From assembly GCA_965279125.1 (NCBI GenBank), contig CBDIHL010000036.1, positions 61,643-125,642 of the forward strand: DNA of 64,000 nt, written 5' to 3'. The DNA comes from Dinoroseobacter sp965279125 (GTDB lineage Bacteria; Pseudomonadota; Alphaproteobacteria; Rhodobacterales; Rhodobacteraceae). The position numbers and the translations under genes were made by a program. A model generated the notes under the pieces. That model saw only the letters and a program-made list of their open reading frames with translations, was not told the origin of the DNA and made no database searches. Positions 18,758 to 27,176 of this stretch are shown here, one piece after another (position 1 is the stretch's first letter; the number at the start of each line of letters is the position of its first letter).

Positions 18758-19969
18758 ATGCGAAACCCTCTCTGGATCAGTGCCTTAGCGCTGGTGCTTT
18801 CTCTTGCTTCTGTGCCCGCCGTCGCGCAGGAAGCGGCCCAGCAATCGCGCCTGCTGCCGCAGTTCAGCGAGATCCGCGACCGGGGCAGGGCGCTGGAAAT
18901 CACCCTCGCGTTCAGCCAAGCGGTCCCATACCGCGTGCGCCTTGTCGATGATCCGATCGCCCTGCAACTAGAGTTCCGCGACACCACGCTCGTTCCCCTC
19001 GCGCCGCAGGCTTCGCTCAGCTCCGCCGATGTGACCGGGATCGAGGCGCAAGATGCAGGCCCCGGTTGGGCGCGCCTGTCGTTAACCCTAGATCGGCCCC
19101 ATTCGGTCGAGGCCGCCGAGATGCGCATCGACCCCGCCAGTGGCGCTGCCGCCTTGCGCATCACCTTGCGCCCCACAAGTCGGTCGGAATTTGCCGAGAT
19201 CGCCGAGGCGCGCCCGGACCCACCTGCCCAAACGCAAGCCCCGCGCACCCGCCAACAAGGGGACCGCGCGTTGACCATCGTGCTCGACCCCGGCCATGGC
19301 GGCTTTGATCCGGGTGCCCAAAACGGGGGCTACTCCGAGGCGGTTCTGATGCTGACCTTCGCGCGAGAGCTGCGCGAAAAGCTGATCCGGGCGGGCAATT
19401 TCGAGGTGATCCTGACGCGCAATGCCGACCAGTTTGTGCCCTTGCCCGAGCGCGTGGCAATCGCGCGGCGCGCGGGCGCGGACGCATTCATCTCGCTGCA
19501 TGCCGACGCGCTGCAAGAGGGGCGCGCGCGCGGGGCGACGGTCTATACGCTGGATGATGAGGGCTCCGATGCGGCGTCTTCGCTGCTGGCCGAACGGCTC
19601 GACCGCGCCGATTTGCTGGCCGGTGTGGACTTGTCAGGGGCCGATGATGCGGTGGCCGCCGTCTTGATGGATATGGCGCGGGCCGAGACACGGCCAAGGT
19701 CCGAGGCGCTCGCGGGTCACATGGTTACGGGCATCGACGAGGCGCTCGGCGGGATGCACAAGCGGCCCCGGCTCAAAGCGGATTTCTCGGTGCTGCGCGC
19801 GCCGGACATTCCGAGCGTGCTGGTCGAGTTGGGGTTTTTGACCTCTGACGGGGACCTCGCGAACCTGCTGAACCCGCTTTGGCGCGATCAGGCGGCAGGC
19901 GGGATCGTGACGGCGCTGCAAGGCTGGGCGCTGGATGATGCGGCGGCAGGGGCGTTGGTGCGGCAGTGA
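18758..19969 (+). CDS. amiC: N-acetylmuramoyl-L-alanine amidase (AmiC type)
   Basis: A 403-residue periplasmic zinc amidase that cuts the bond between MurNAc and L-Ala to split septal peptidoglycan. Signal peptide to about residue 23 (VPAVAQ). An AMIN-like domain occupies about 30-140. A catalytic Amidase_3 domain follows with VLDPGHGGFDPGAQNG (zinc His), FISLHADAL (zinc His) and VELGFLTSDGD (catalytic Glu). It precedes the PBP1A gene as in most alphaproteobacteria, with one small gene in between. Confidence 0.94.
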   Translation: MRNPLWISALALVLSLASVPAVAQEAAQQSRLLPQFSEIRDRGRALEITLAFSQAVPYRVRLVDDPIALQLEFRDTTLVPLAPQASLSSADVTGIEAQDAGPGWARLSLTLDRPHSVEAAEMRIDPASGAAALRITLRPTSRSEFAEIAEARPDPPAQTQAPRTRQQGDRALTIVLDPGHGGFDPGAQNGGYSEAVLMLTFARELREKLIRAGNFEVILTRNADQFVPLPERVAIARRAGADAFISLHADALQEGRARGATVYTLDDEGSDAASSLLAERLDRADLLAGVDLSGADDAVAAVLMDMARAETRPRSEALAGHMVTGIDEALGGMHKRPRLKADFSVLRAPDIPSVLVELGFLTSDGDLANLLNPLWRDQAAGGIVTALQGWALDDAAAGALVRQ

Positions 19970-20012
19970 CGGCGCGCGATTGGGGGCAGATGACACCGTG
20001 GGGGCATGTGTG

Positions 20013-20216
20013 ATGAGCTTGGGGTTTCACAGAAAACCGGACGGGGGACGCAGGATCAGCAATCGCCAGATTGATTTTGCCGGGTGGGTTTTGTTCACGC
20101 TATCGGCCGTCTCGTTCGTCATTGCAAGCTTGGGAAATTTCTGGGCGATGGCGGGCAGCGTTTTCTTCCTTGTCGCATGTCTGGTTTTCATCATTCCCTT
20201 TTTCCGAAAGGACTGA
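20013..20216 (+). CDS. Small two-helix membrane protein
   Basis: A 67-residue protein with a basic N terminus (HRKPDGGRRISNRQ) and two hydrophobic helices (about residues 24-40 and 44-63) ending in FFRKD. It lies between the amidase and PBP1A genes in the same direction. No family is recognised; the length, strand and composition fit a small inner-membrane protein. No strong ribosome site precedes ATG 20013, so translation may start elsewhere in the frame. Confidence 0.5.
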   Translation: MSLGFHRKPDGGRRISNRQIDFAGWVLFTLSAVSFVIASLGNFWAMAGSVFFLVACLVFIIPFFRKD

Positions 20217-20382
20217 GGGCGATACAGAACACGCGTGAACCGCCCCCCATCGGCAATCCCTCGCCACATCGTGACCGCACTCTCCCTGTCCCCTTGCGTC
20301 CAGCCCCGATAGGGCTTTTGACGCAACCGTACAGACCGCGTATATCTAGCGCGCAAGACCCCTCGGCTTCAGGAGGATCGCT

Positions 20383-22923
20383 ATGATCCGCTTCGTCCTT
20401 TCGTTCATCGGCTCGATCTTCAGCTTCATCACGCTGGGGCTCATGTTCAGCGCGCTTATCGTTGGCGCGGTCTTGTGGATGTATAGCCGCGATCTGCCCA
20501 ATACCGAGCAGCTCGCGCAATACGCACCGCCCACGATCAGCCGGGTCTATTCGGGCGAGGGGCGGATGATGGACGAGTTCGCGCGCGAGCGGCGTCTGTT
20601 CGCGCCCTCCGAGGAGATCCCGGATATCGTCAAACAGGCGTTTATCAGCGCTGAGGACAAGAACTTCTACAACCACTCGGGCTATGACCCCCGTGGTATC
20701 GTGGCGGCGCTGCGTGACGCGGTGGTGTCACGCGGCGAGAACCTGCGCGGGGCCTCGACGATCACCCAGCAGGTGATGAAGAACTTCCTTCTGGGCGGCG
20801 AGCGCTCGGTCGAGCGCAAGATCAAAGAGATCATCCTGTCGGCCCGGATCGAGGAAACGCTTACCAAGGAAGATATCCTTGAGCTTTATCTGAACGAGAT
20901 TTTCCTTGGCCAGAACAGCTTTGGCGTCGCCGCCGCGGCCCAGACCTATTTCAACAAGCCGCTGTCGGATTTGACCATTGGCGAGGCTGCCTATCTGGCC
21001 GTGCTGCCCAAAGCACCCTCCACCTATCACCCGGTGCGCAACAACGAGCGCGCCGTGGATCGTCGCAACTTCGTTCTGCGCGAGATGGCTGAGAACGGCT
21101 ACATCACCGCAGACGAGCTGGCAACCGCGCGCGCCGCGCCGCTGATCACCGTGCAGTCGGGTGATATCCCGTCGTTCCGCGAGGCGATCCCGGATCGCGA
21201 TTACTTCACCGACGAGATCCGGCGTCAATTGTCCGAGCAATTCGGCGAGGAAGAGTTCTTTACCGGCGGTCTGACCATCCGCGCCACTGTCGATCCGAAC
21301 CTGCAGGCCGAAGCGGCGCGCGCTTTGCGCACGGGGCTTGAAAAGTACGACCGGGGTCGGGGTGTTTATCATGGGGCCGAAGCCAAGATTGATCCAGAGT
21401 TTCTTAACGATGAGGCCGCCTGGCGCGAAGCCTTGGCGGAGGCGGAGGCGCCGCGTGACATAGAGGGCTGGCGCGTGGCTGTTGTGCTGGAGCTGGGCGG
21501 CAACGATGCACGGCTTGGCGTAGAAGGCATCGAGGGCGATCAGGTGCAGGTAATGGCCGGGCGCGATGTGCGCTGGGCACGTCCAACGCTTGAGAACGGA
21601 CGTTTCGGCAGCCGGGCCGCGCGGGTGTCTAACCTTCTGGAGGTTGGCGATGTGATCCTCGTGCAACCGGATCCCGATGCGAGCAACCGCTGGTCTCTGC
21701 GCCAGGTGCCCGAGGTTCAGGGCGGCTTTGTCGCGATGGACGTCAATACGGGCCGCGTCTTGGCGATGCAGGGCGGCTTCTCCTATCAGGATTCGGTCTT
21801 TAACCGCGCGACGCAAGCCACGCGCCAGCCCGGATCGTCGTTCAAGCCGCTGGTCTATGCGGCAGCGCTGGATTCCGGCTATAGCCCTGCCACCATCGTC
21901 ATCGATGCTCCGATCGAGGTCGACAATGGCGATGGCTCCATCTGGCGGCCCAAGAACGCGTCGAACCAATTCTATGGTCCCACGACCTTGCGCACCGGGA
22001 TCGAGCGCTCGCGGAACCTGATGACCGTGCGTCTGGCGCAAGATGTGGGGATGAACACGGTTGCACGCTATGCTGAGCATTTCGGGGTCTATGACCAGAT
22101 GGACGAGTTTCTGGCAAACTCGCTGGGCAGCCAAGAGACAACCTTGTTCAACATGGTCGCGGCCTATGCAATGTTCGCCAATGGAGGCGAGCGCGTAGAG
22201 CCGACCTTGGTGGACCGCGTGCAAGATCGCAACGGGACGACGATTTACCGCCATGACCAGCGCGTGTGCAATGATTGCCAATTGGCCAGCCTTGATCCAA
22301 GCGTCGCGCCTGCGATTATCTCCAACCGCCAACGGGTAATCGACCCGATCACCGCCTACCAGTTGACCTCGATGATGCGCGGCGTGGTCGAGCGCGGGAC
22401 CGCGGCGCGCACGGTGAACCTGCCGGTGCCGATTGCGGGCAAGACCGGCACGACGAATGACACCAAGGATGTGTGGTTCGTGGGCTTTTCGTCCAACATC
22501 GTGGCGGGCTGCTATATCGGCTATGATCGCCCGCGCAACATGCCCGGTGGGTCAGGTGGCGGGATGTGCGGTCCGGTGTTCAACCAGTTTATGAAAAAGG
22601 CCATCGAGAGCTATGGTGGCGGGCGCTTCCGTGTGCCTCCGGGCGGGACTTTCGTGAATATCGATCGCTTTTCAGGCGGCCGTCTGAGCGACGAGGCGCG
22701 GGGCGATTATGTGGTGGCCGAGTATTTCCGCGAAGGCGAAGAGCCTATTCCGGGCATCTCGACGATCATCGATGGTGGTTTTGCGATGGGGTCCAACCTG
22801 CCGCTGTTCTCGCGCGGACAAGAGGCACAGCAAGATCAACAGGTCACGACCTCGACCGGCGAGCGGACAGTCATTCCCCAGCGCGCGACCTTCGGGTCGG
22901 TGACGGCAGGGGGGCTGTACTAG
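20383..22923 (+). CDS. mrcA: Penicillin-binding protein 1A (bifunctional)
   Basis: An 846-residue class A PBP making and cross-linking peptidoglycan. A membrane helix spans about residues 12-36. The GT51 domain has EDKNFYNHSGYD (catalytic Glu) and GASTITQQVMKN. An inserted OB-like region (about 300-430) is as in PBP1A of Gram-negatives. The transpeptidase has PGSSFKPL (SxxK serine), SRN and KTGTT. AGGAGG lies 7 bases before the ATG. Upstream gene is the amidase; in many relatives prfB comes directly after, whereas here three other genes intervene. Confidence 0.97.
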   Translation: MIRFVLSFIGSIFSFITLGLMFSALIVGAVLWMYSRDLPNTEQLAQYAPPTISRVYSGEGRMMDEFARERRLFAPSEEIPDIVKQAFISAEDKNFYNHSGYDPRGIVAALRDAVVSRGENLRGASTITQQVMKNFLLGGERSVERKIKEIILSARIEETLTKEDILELYLNEIFLGQNSFGVAAAAQTYFNKPLSDLTIGEAAYLAVLPKAPSTYHPVRNNERAVDRRNFVLREMAENGYITADELATARAAPLITVQSGDIPSFREAIPDRDYFTDEIRRQLSEQFGEEEFFTGGLTIRATVDPNLQAEAARALRTGLEKYDRGRGVYHGAEAKIDPEFLNDEAAWREALAEAEAPRDIEGWRVAVVLELGGNDARLGVEGIEGDQVQVMAGRDVRWARPTLENGRFGSRAARVSNLLEVGDVILVQPDPDASNRWSLRQVPEVQGGFVAMDVNTGRVLAMQGGFSYQDSVFNRATQATRQPGSSFKPLVYAAALDSGYSPATIVIDAPIEVDNGDGSIWRPKNASNQFYGPTTLRTGIERSRNLMTVRLAQDVGMNTVARYAEHFGVYDQMDEFLANSLGSQETTLFNMVAAYAMFANGGERVEPTLVDRVQDRNGTTIYRHDQRVCNDCQLASLDPSVAPAIISNRQRVIDPITAYQLTSMMRGVVERGTAARTVNLPVPIAGKTGTTNDTKDVWFVGFSSNIVAGCYIGYDRPRNMPGGSGGGMCGPVFNQFMKKAIESYGGGRFRVPPGGTFVNIDRFSGGRLSDEARGDYVVAEYFREGEEPIPGISTIIDGGFAMGSNLPLFSRGQEAQQDQQVTTSTGERTVIPQRATFGSVTAGGLY

Positions 22924-22951
22924 GCGGGCGAGCGCGCTTCGCCGAGGGGCC

Positions 22952-23362
22952 TTAGTCATCGATTGAAATCTGTGCCGCGAGGTCTGCAAAACGCGAAACC
23001 AGCGTGGGGTTCTCAGTCCACACAATGTCCTGTCCATCGCCGGTGCGGCGTGGAACGATGTGAAAATGCAGGTGAAACACATCCTGTTGGCCCGCCAGTC
23101 CATTGCTGTTGATGATCTGAAGATCCTCGATCCCGAGCTGGGTTTTGAACGCGCGGCAGATGTTCCGCATGGCCGATGTGACCGCCGCCAAGTCATCTTC
23201 ACTGACATCGAAAATGTTACGCGCATGACGCTTGGGAATGACGAGGGTGTGGTAAGGTGCGACCGGGCCATGGGTGAAGAACGCAACCACCTGATCCGTT
23301 TCATAGATGCGCGTTGCGGGGGCGCGGTGTGCGGCGATGTCACAGAAAATGCAGGGCTCCAT
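22952..23362 (-). CDS. HIT-family nucleotide-binding hydrolase
   Basis: A 136-residue protein of the Hint branch of the HIT superfamily, which hydrolyses nucleoside phosphoramidates or AMP-lysine-type adducts. N-terminal CIFCDIA supplies the zinc-type Cys pair. HTLVIPKRHARNIFD and INSNGLAGQQDVFHLHFHIVPR follow; HLHFH is the histidine triad with the nucleophilic middle His. It points away from PBP1A and is preceded by the paired hairpins at 23440-23481. Confidence 0.93.
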   Translation of the reverse strand: MEPCIFCDIAAHRAPATRIYETDQVVAFFTHGPVAPYHTLVIPKRHARNIFDVSEDDLAAVTSAMRNICRAFKTQLGIEDLQIINSNGLAGQQDVFHLHFHIVPRRTGDGQDIVWTENPTLVSRFADLAAQISIDD

Positions 23363-23439
23363 AGGGGCAGTCTAGGCGCGGGCACGCTCTTTCGAAAGAG
23401 GGCTCAATCTGTGTGTGTCTAGGGCGCGCGCTTGGGGTG

Positions 23440-23481
23440 AAATCTCCTCGAGGAGATTTGCAAATTCTCACGTGAGAATTT
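23440..23481. repeat. Paired 8-4-8 hairpins (copy B)
   Basis: Same architecture as copy A: arms AAATCTCC/GGAGATTT with loop TCGA, joiner GC, arms AAATTCTC/GAGAATTT with loop ACGT, then GGG. It lies 27 bases after the YcaQ-like stop on the minus strand and upstream of the HIT gene. The stem bases differ from copy A on both arms together, so pairing is kept. Confidence 0.75.
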
Positions 23482-23508
23482 GGGCCGCGCCCGACCGTTG
23501 GCACCTTC

Positions 23509-24681
23509 CTAAGCCCAGACCACCTCGCGGACCCCGGCAAGGCGCGCCAGCCGGGCCAATTCGCCCTCCAGCTTGGCCGCGCGCGCCGCACTGGCGCGCA
23601 CCCCGTCCTCCCACCACAGCTTGCTGACCCGCAGCACGTCTTTGCTGCGCTCGGCCTTCGCCTCGATCCGGCCCACCATGCGGTCGCCCTCGAGCATCGG
23701 GAACACATAATATCCCCATTGGCGTTTGGCGGCGGGGACGAACATCTCGACGGTATATTCGAACCCGAACAAACGGTTCAGGCGACTGCGGTCGCGGATC
23801 GCCGGATCGAAGGGGTTGAGGATGCGCAGGCGTGAGGTGGGGGTTTGGACGGCCTGCATCCGCGCCTCGATATCGGCTGAGGCCACCGCTTTGGTCCATG
23901 TGCCATCCGCCGATTGCACCTCCACCGGGACCAGCTCGCCCGTGTGTCGCCGCGCCCAATCGCTGACCTCAGCGACCTCCGAGGCGTCCCAAAACTTGCG
24001 CACCTCCCCAAGCGTCCCGAACCCCAGCCGATCCAGCGCCGCGCCGCACAGCCAGTCGATCTGCTCGCGGTCTGGCACCTCAGCACTCCGCAAATCCTCG
24101 GGAAACACCCGCTCCGCCAGATCATAGACCTTGGTGAAGCCGTCGCGGTGGCAGGTCGCCAGCTCGCCCGCATACCACAGATAATCGAGCGCAATCTTAT
24201 GCGGCGGTCGCCCCCACATCTGGGCGGGGTCCTGTTTCTTGGTGTCAAAGGCGTGGGTGCTCAGCGGACCTTCTTGCGCGATGCGGTTCTTGACGCCTTG
24301 CACGTCCAGCTCCGCCAGCGCTTTGCCATACCAACTTGAGCGTTCCACCTTGGCCTTCATGCGCGCAAATTGGCGCTGCCACATCGGCAGATAGGTCATC
24401 GGCAGGACCGAGGCGTCATGGGTGAAATGCTCGAAAATCGCGCGGTCCTTGGCCAGCAGATCGTTCAACATCGGCTCGCGGTAGTTCTGATTGCGGCTCC
24501 ACAGGATGTGGTGATGAGCGCGGGAGACGACCTGAATGGTGTCGAGCTGCACAAAGCCCAGCGACTGGACGAGCGCGCTGGCATCCAGCGGTCCGGTCGG
24601 CGTCTGGCCAAGGCCGTGAGAGTCGAGCCACAGATGGCGCGCGGTGCGGTTGGGGATGCGGAGGGGGGCAGGGGCGGTCAT
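23509..24681 (-). CDS. YcaQ-family winged-helix protein (DNA glycosylase-like)
   Basis: A 390-residue protein of the HTH_42/YcaQ family; E. coli YcaQ (410 residues) unhooks DNA interstrand crosslinks as a glycosylase. The diagnostic block is LGFVQLDTIQVVSRAHHHIL (residues about 39-58), which carries the QLD catalytic-type motif. WRPP- and PLMW-type aromatic stretches follow, and RLFGFEYTVEMFVP with KRQWGYYVFPML lies near the C terminus, as in the family. The frame extends to 24783, but homology begins at the Met at 24681. Function here is inferred from the family only. Confidence 0.85.
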   Translation of the reverse strand: MTAPAPLRIPNRTARHLWLDSHGLGQTPTGPLDASALVQSLGFVQLDTIQVVSRAHHHILWSRNQNYREPMLNDLLAKDRAIFEHFTHDASVLPMTYLPMWQRQFARMKAKVERSSWYGKALAELDVQGVKNRIAQEGPLSTHAFDTKKQDPAQMWGRPPHKIALDYLWYAGELATCHRDGFTKVYDLAERVFPEDLRSAEVPDREQIDWLCGAALDRLGFGTLGEVRKFWDASEVAEVSDWARRHTGELVPVEVQSADGTWTKAVASADIEARMQAVQTPTSRLRILNPFDPAIRDRSRLNRLFGFEYTVEMFVPAAKRQWGYYVFPMLEGDRMVGRIEAKAERSKDVLRVSKLWWEDGVRASAARAAKLEGELARLARLAGVREVVWA

Positions 24682-24851
24682 GGGGGCGAGGGTGTCAGGA
24701 TGGGGGGGATGGGGCAAGTGGGGGCGATTGCTTTCAGCGCTTGGAGGGCTCACATCAGCAGCCCGATTGCATGTCTGACGCATGCAGGTGGCAGGGAGTG
24801 ACGTCCTACGATAGGGTTTTTGAGCTCCGCGAGGGAACGGAAAAACCGAAG

Positions 24852-25406
24852 ATGCTAACCCCTTACACCATTGCTGTCCTGTCTTGCCCGATCCTTGCCC
24901 CGCTGGTGGCGCATCTTCGTAAGGGATCGCCTAGTGCGCTCTTTGCCGTTGCAGCCTTGGTCTATCTCGGCTTTGCGTGCACTGATGTCATTGCCGCGCA
25001 ACATGCACTCAGGCAGGTCCAGGACGCTGACCTCGCATCTGGCACCCTCTACACCGTCCTACCGACAGGCCACTTCTCGGTCAGGATCGGGGTAGGTCTT
25101 GCGGCCTTTGCGGTTGTGACTTGGGTGCAAGACCGGCTCGGCGCGATGGTGTATCCGCGCGCAACAAAGGCGCTGTTCTGGCTGTTTCACTTGACCCTCG
25201 TTATCGGCGGCACAGCCCCGAGCCTGCTGGGATTCTATTTGGGAATGCCGCGCCGATACGTCGACTACCCTGCGGTATTCCAAACACAGACCCTGATCGT
25301 TTCATGGGCGGTCAATCTGAGCGCGCTGGCTGGCGTAGGCCTTGTTGGGCTGCTGATTTGGTCTTGCGCCCAAGTCTTGCGCGCGCGTTGGTTTCGGTCA
25401 CGGTGA
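24852..25406 (+). CDS. Truncated cytochrome oxidase subunit I-like membrane protein
   Basis: A 184-residue protein with about five hydrophobic helices. Residues 28-170 read like the last four helices of heme-copper oxidase subunit I: a helix ending near 50, then LPTGHFSVRIGVG where subunit I has VVAHFHYV, then WLFHLTLVIGG..., then GMPRRYVDYPAVF (131-143), a near-exact match to the conserved loop before the last helix. The heme-ligand pair HFH is HFS here (His74, Ser76), and no copper-site residues are present. It cannot be a complete oxidase. It may be a relic or a separate small heme or assembly protein. Start chosen at ATG 24852, where homology begins. Confidence 0.6.
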   Translation: MLTPYTIAVLSCPILAPLVAHLRKGSPSALFAVAALVYLGFACTDVIAAQHALRQVQDADLASGTLYTVLPTGHFSVRIGVGLAAFAVVTWVQDRLGAMVYPRATKALFWLFHLTLVIGGTAPSLLGFYLGMPRRYVDYPAVFQTQTLIVSWAVNLSALAGVGLVGLLIWSCAQVLRARWFRSR

Positions 25407-25607
25407 CATTGCGATTGGAATCCCCGAGGACCATTTGCCTTTGGTTTTGCGCGACGGGTCCGCGACACGCGCGGCGCGCAACCGATGCACGCAGGGCCAC
25501 CCGGCCCGAGAACTCAGCGTCCCTGTGAAATGTTGCCCCCGCTTGCCCCGCTGCGACTGCTCGGATACATCTGCGGCCAAGCGAATTTCAGCAGAAAGAC
25601 CCCTCCC

Positions 25608-26732
25608 ATGCGCGGCGAAACGCAAACCCAGATTGAGGCGATCCGCAAAAGCCTGGCGCTTCTGGCGCAGCGCCTTGACGTGGAAACCGCCGATCACCGG
25701 CTGGAGGAGTTCAACGCCCTGACCGAGGATCCGAACCTTTGGAACGACCCCGCACGCGCGCAAAAACTCATGCGCGAGCGGCAATCCTTGGTCGATGCTT
25801 TGGCGACGTATCAGGGCATCAAGCAGGACCTCGAAGACAGCATCGAGCTGATCGAGATGGGGGAGATGGAAGACGACGCCGAAATCGTCGCGGACGCCGA
25901 GGCCACGATCAAGGCGCTGGTCGAGAAGGCCGCCAAGAAGGAGCTGGAAGCGCTGTTGAACGGCGAGGCGGATGCCAACGACACCTTCCTTGAGGTGCAT
26001 TCCGGTGCGGGCGGCACGGAGAGTTGCGACTGGGCTTCGATGCTGGCGCGGATGTATGTGCGCTGGGCCGAGAAGAAGGGCTATGCCGTTGAAAGGCAAG
26101 CGGAAACGCCGGGCGAAGAGGCCGGGATCAAGTCGGTCACTTACAAGATTTCCGGGCATAATGCCTATGGCTGGCTGAAGTCCGAGAGCGGAGTGCACCG
26201 CCTTGTGCGCATCTCGCCCTACGATAGCGCAGCGCGGCGGCACACGTCTTTTAGCTCGGTTTGGGTCTATCCGGTGGTCGATGACAATATCGATATTGAG
26301 GTGGCACCAAACGATATTCGCCTCGACACCTACCGGTCCTCTGGGGCTGGTGGGCAGCATGTGAACACGACGGACTCGGCGGTGCGGATCACCCATATTC
26401 CGACGGGGATTGTGGTGACGAGTTCCGAGAAATCGCAGCACCAGAACCGCGATATTGCGATGAAAGCTTTGAAATCACGGCTTTATCAGATGGAGCTGGA
26501 CCGCCGGAACGCCGCGATCAACGAGGCCCATGAAAACAAGGGTGATGCGGGCTGGGGCAACCAGATCCGGTCCTATGTTTTGCAGCCGTATCAGATGGTT
26601 AAGGATCTACGGACGAGCTTTGAGACCTCGGATACGAGCGGGGTTCTGGACGGGGATCTGGACGGGCTGATGGGGGCGACCTTGGCGATGGATGTGGCTG
26701 GGAAGTCGCGGGCTGAGGCTAACGCGGAATAG
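25608..26732 (+). CDS. prfB: Peptide chain release factor 2
   Basis: A 374-residue class I release factor for UGA and UAA. The peptidyl-hydrolysis motif GGQ is at 248-250. The codon-reading tripeptide is SPY at 203-205 instead of the textbook SPF, in the context VRISPYDSAARRHTSF. No in-frame UGA or slippery CTTTGA occurs near codon 25, so the autoregulatory frameshift of E. coli prfB is absent. The frame is open upstream to 25485, but the family N terminus starts at ATG 25608; only a weak AGAAAG precedes it. Confidence 0.97.
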   Translation: MRGETQTQIEAIRKSLALLAQRLDVETADHRLEEFNALTEDPNLWNDPARAQKLMRERQSLVDALATYQGIKQDLEDSIELIEMGEMEDDAEIVADAEATIKALVEKAAKKELEALLNGEADANDTFLEVHSGAGGTESCDWASMLARMYVRWAEKKGYAVERQAETPGEEAGIKSVTYKISGHNAYGWLKSESGVHRLVRISPYDSAARRHTSFSSVWVYPVVDDNIDIEVAPNDIRLDTYRSSGAGGQHVNTTDSAVRITHIPTGIVVTSSEKSQHQNRDIAMKALKSRLYQMELDRRNAAINEAHENKGDAGWGNQIRSYVLQPYQMVKDLRTSFETSDTSGVLDGDLDGLMGATLAMDVAGKSRAEANAE

Positions 26733-26751
26733 CGAAGACTATTTCCGCGTT
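26721..26751 (+). terminator. Hairpin across the prfB stop codon
   Basis: Arms AACGCGGAATAG (26721-26732) and CTATTTCCGCGTT (26739-26751) pair with one bulge around CGAAGA. The stem includes the TAG stop. There is no run of T after it, so it may protect the mRNA end or be a Rho-type end rather than an intrinsic terminator. Confidence 0.45.
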
Positions 26752-27176
26752 GGTGTGGCAATGCATGTTGCGCAGCAACGTGTGGGCAGCGCGCGGGTGT
26801 TACGGCGTGCTAAAACGCCCCCAAACCCCCGGTGTTGACAGTTTGTGGACCTGTTTGGGGTATCTGTTGACAGGTTGTGAACCTGCGCGCGCTGTTTTTG
26901 ATTGGGTGTGAACCAAGCTTCTGGGGGCTTGTGGGGTGAGTTGGGTTGTGGCCTCTATTTCTATCATCTGCCCCTTGTCAATCTTCGCGCTTAGCGCGGC
27001 GAAGATATGCTTCGAGCGCCTCTTGGCTATTGGTCGAGGCGCTGTCTATGTCCAGCGTTCAGAGAAGCATCCCAAGACTAAGAACAATGGACGCACAGCA
27101 CGTTTTACTGTAGTTTCCATTGATACCGGTCGCGAGAGCGTCAGATGGTCATTGGGAGAATTCGGGAAGGCTCGAG
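26733..27176. other. Boundary gap between prfB and the PNP/H-NS island gene
   Basis: 444 bases without a supportable gene. From about 26940 onward the sequence becomes visibly poorer in G+C. It contains two related 19-base repeats (26835-26853 and 26867-26885). An open frame on the plus strand at 26936-27328 is mostly antisense to the island gene and has no ribosome site. Confidence 0.5.
26835..26885 (+). repeat. Tandem TTGACAGKTTGTGRACCTG repeats
   Basis: Two copies 32 bases apart (26835-26853 and 26867-26885), differing at two positions. A third related copy, TTGACAGGATGTGAACC, occurs at 49600-49616 directly at the end of dusA. Both places mark the change from housekeeping sequence to an A+T-rich island. 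Function unknown: an attachment or recombination site, a binding site, or promoter -35 elements are possible. Confidence 0.5.

Noticed and set aside
20728..22332. 534-codon open frame on the minus strand
   Set aside because: Fully antisense to the PBP1A gene; its length results from high G+C third positions, and the protein has no recognisable domains.
23440..23481. CRISPR-like repeat
   Set aside because: Only two short hairpins with no direct repeats or spacers; it belongs to the paired-hairpin family.
25608..25700. Programmed frameshift in prfB
   Set aside because: No in-frame UGA and no CTTTGA-like slippery site near codon 25; the frame is continuous.
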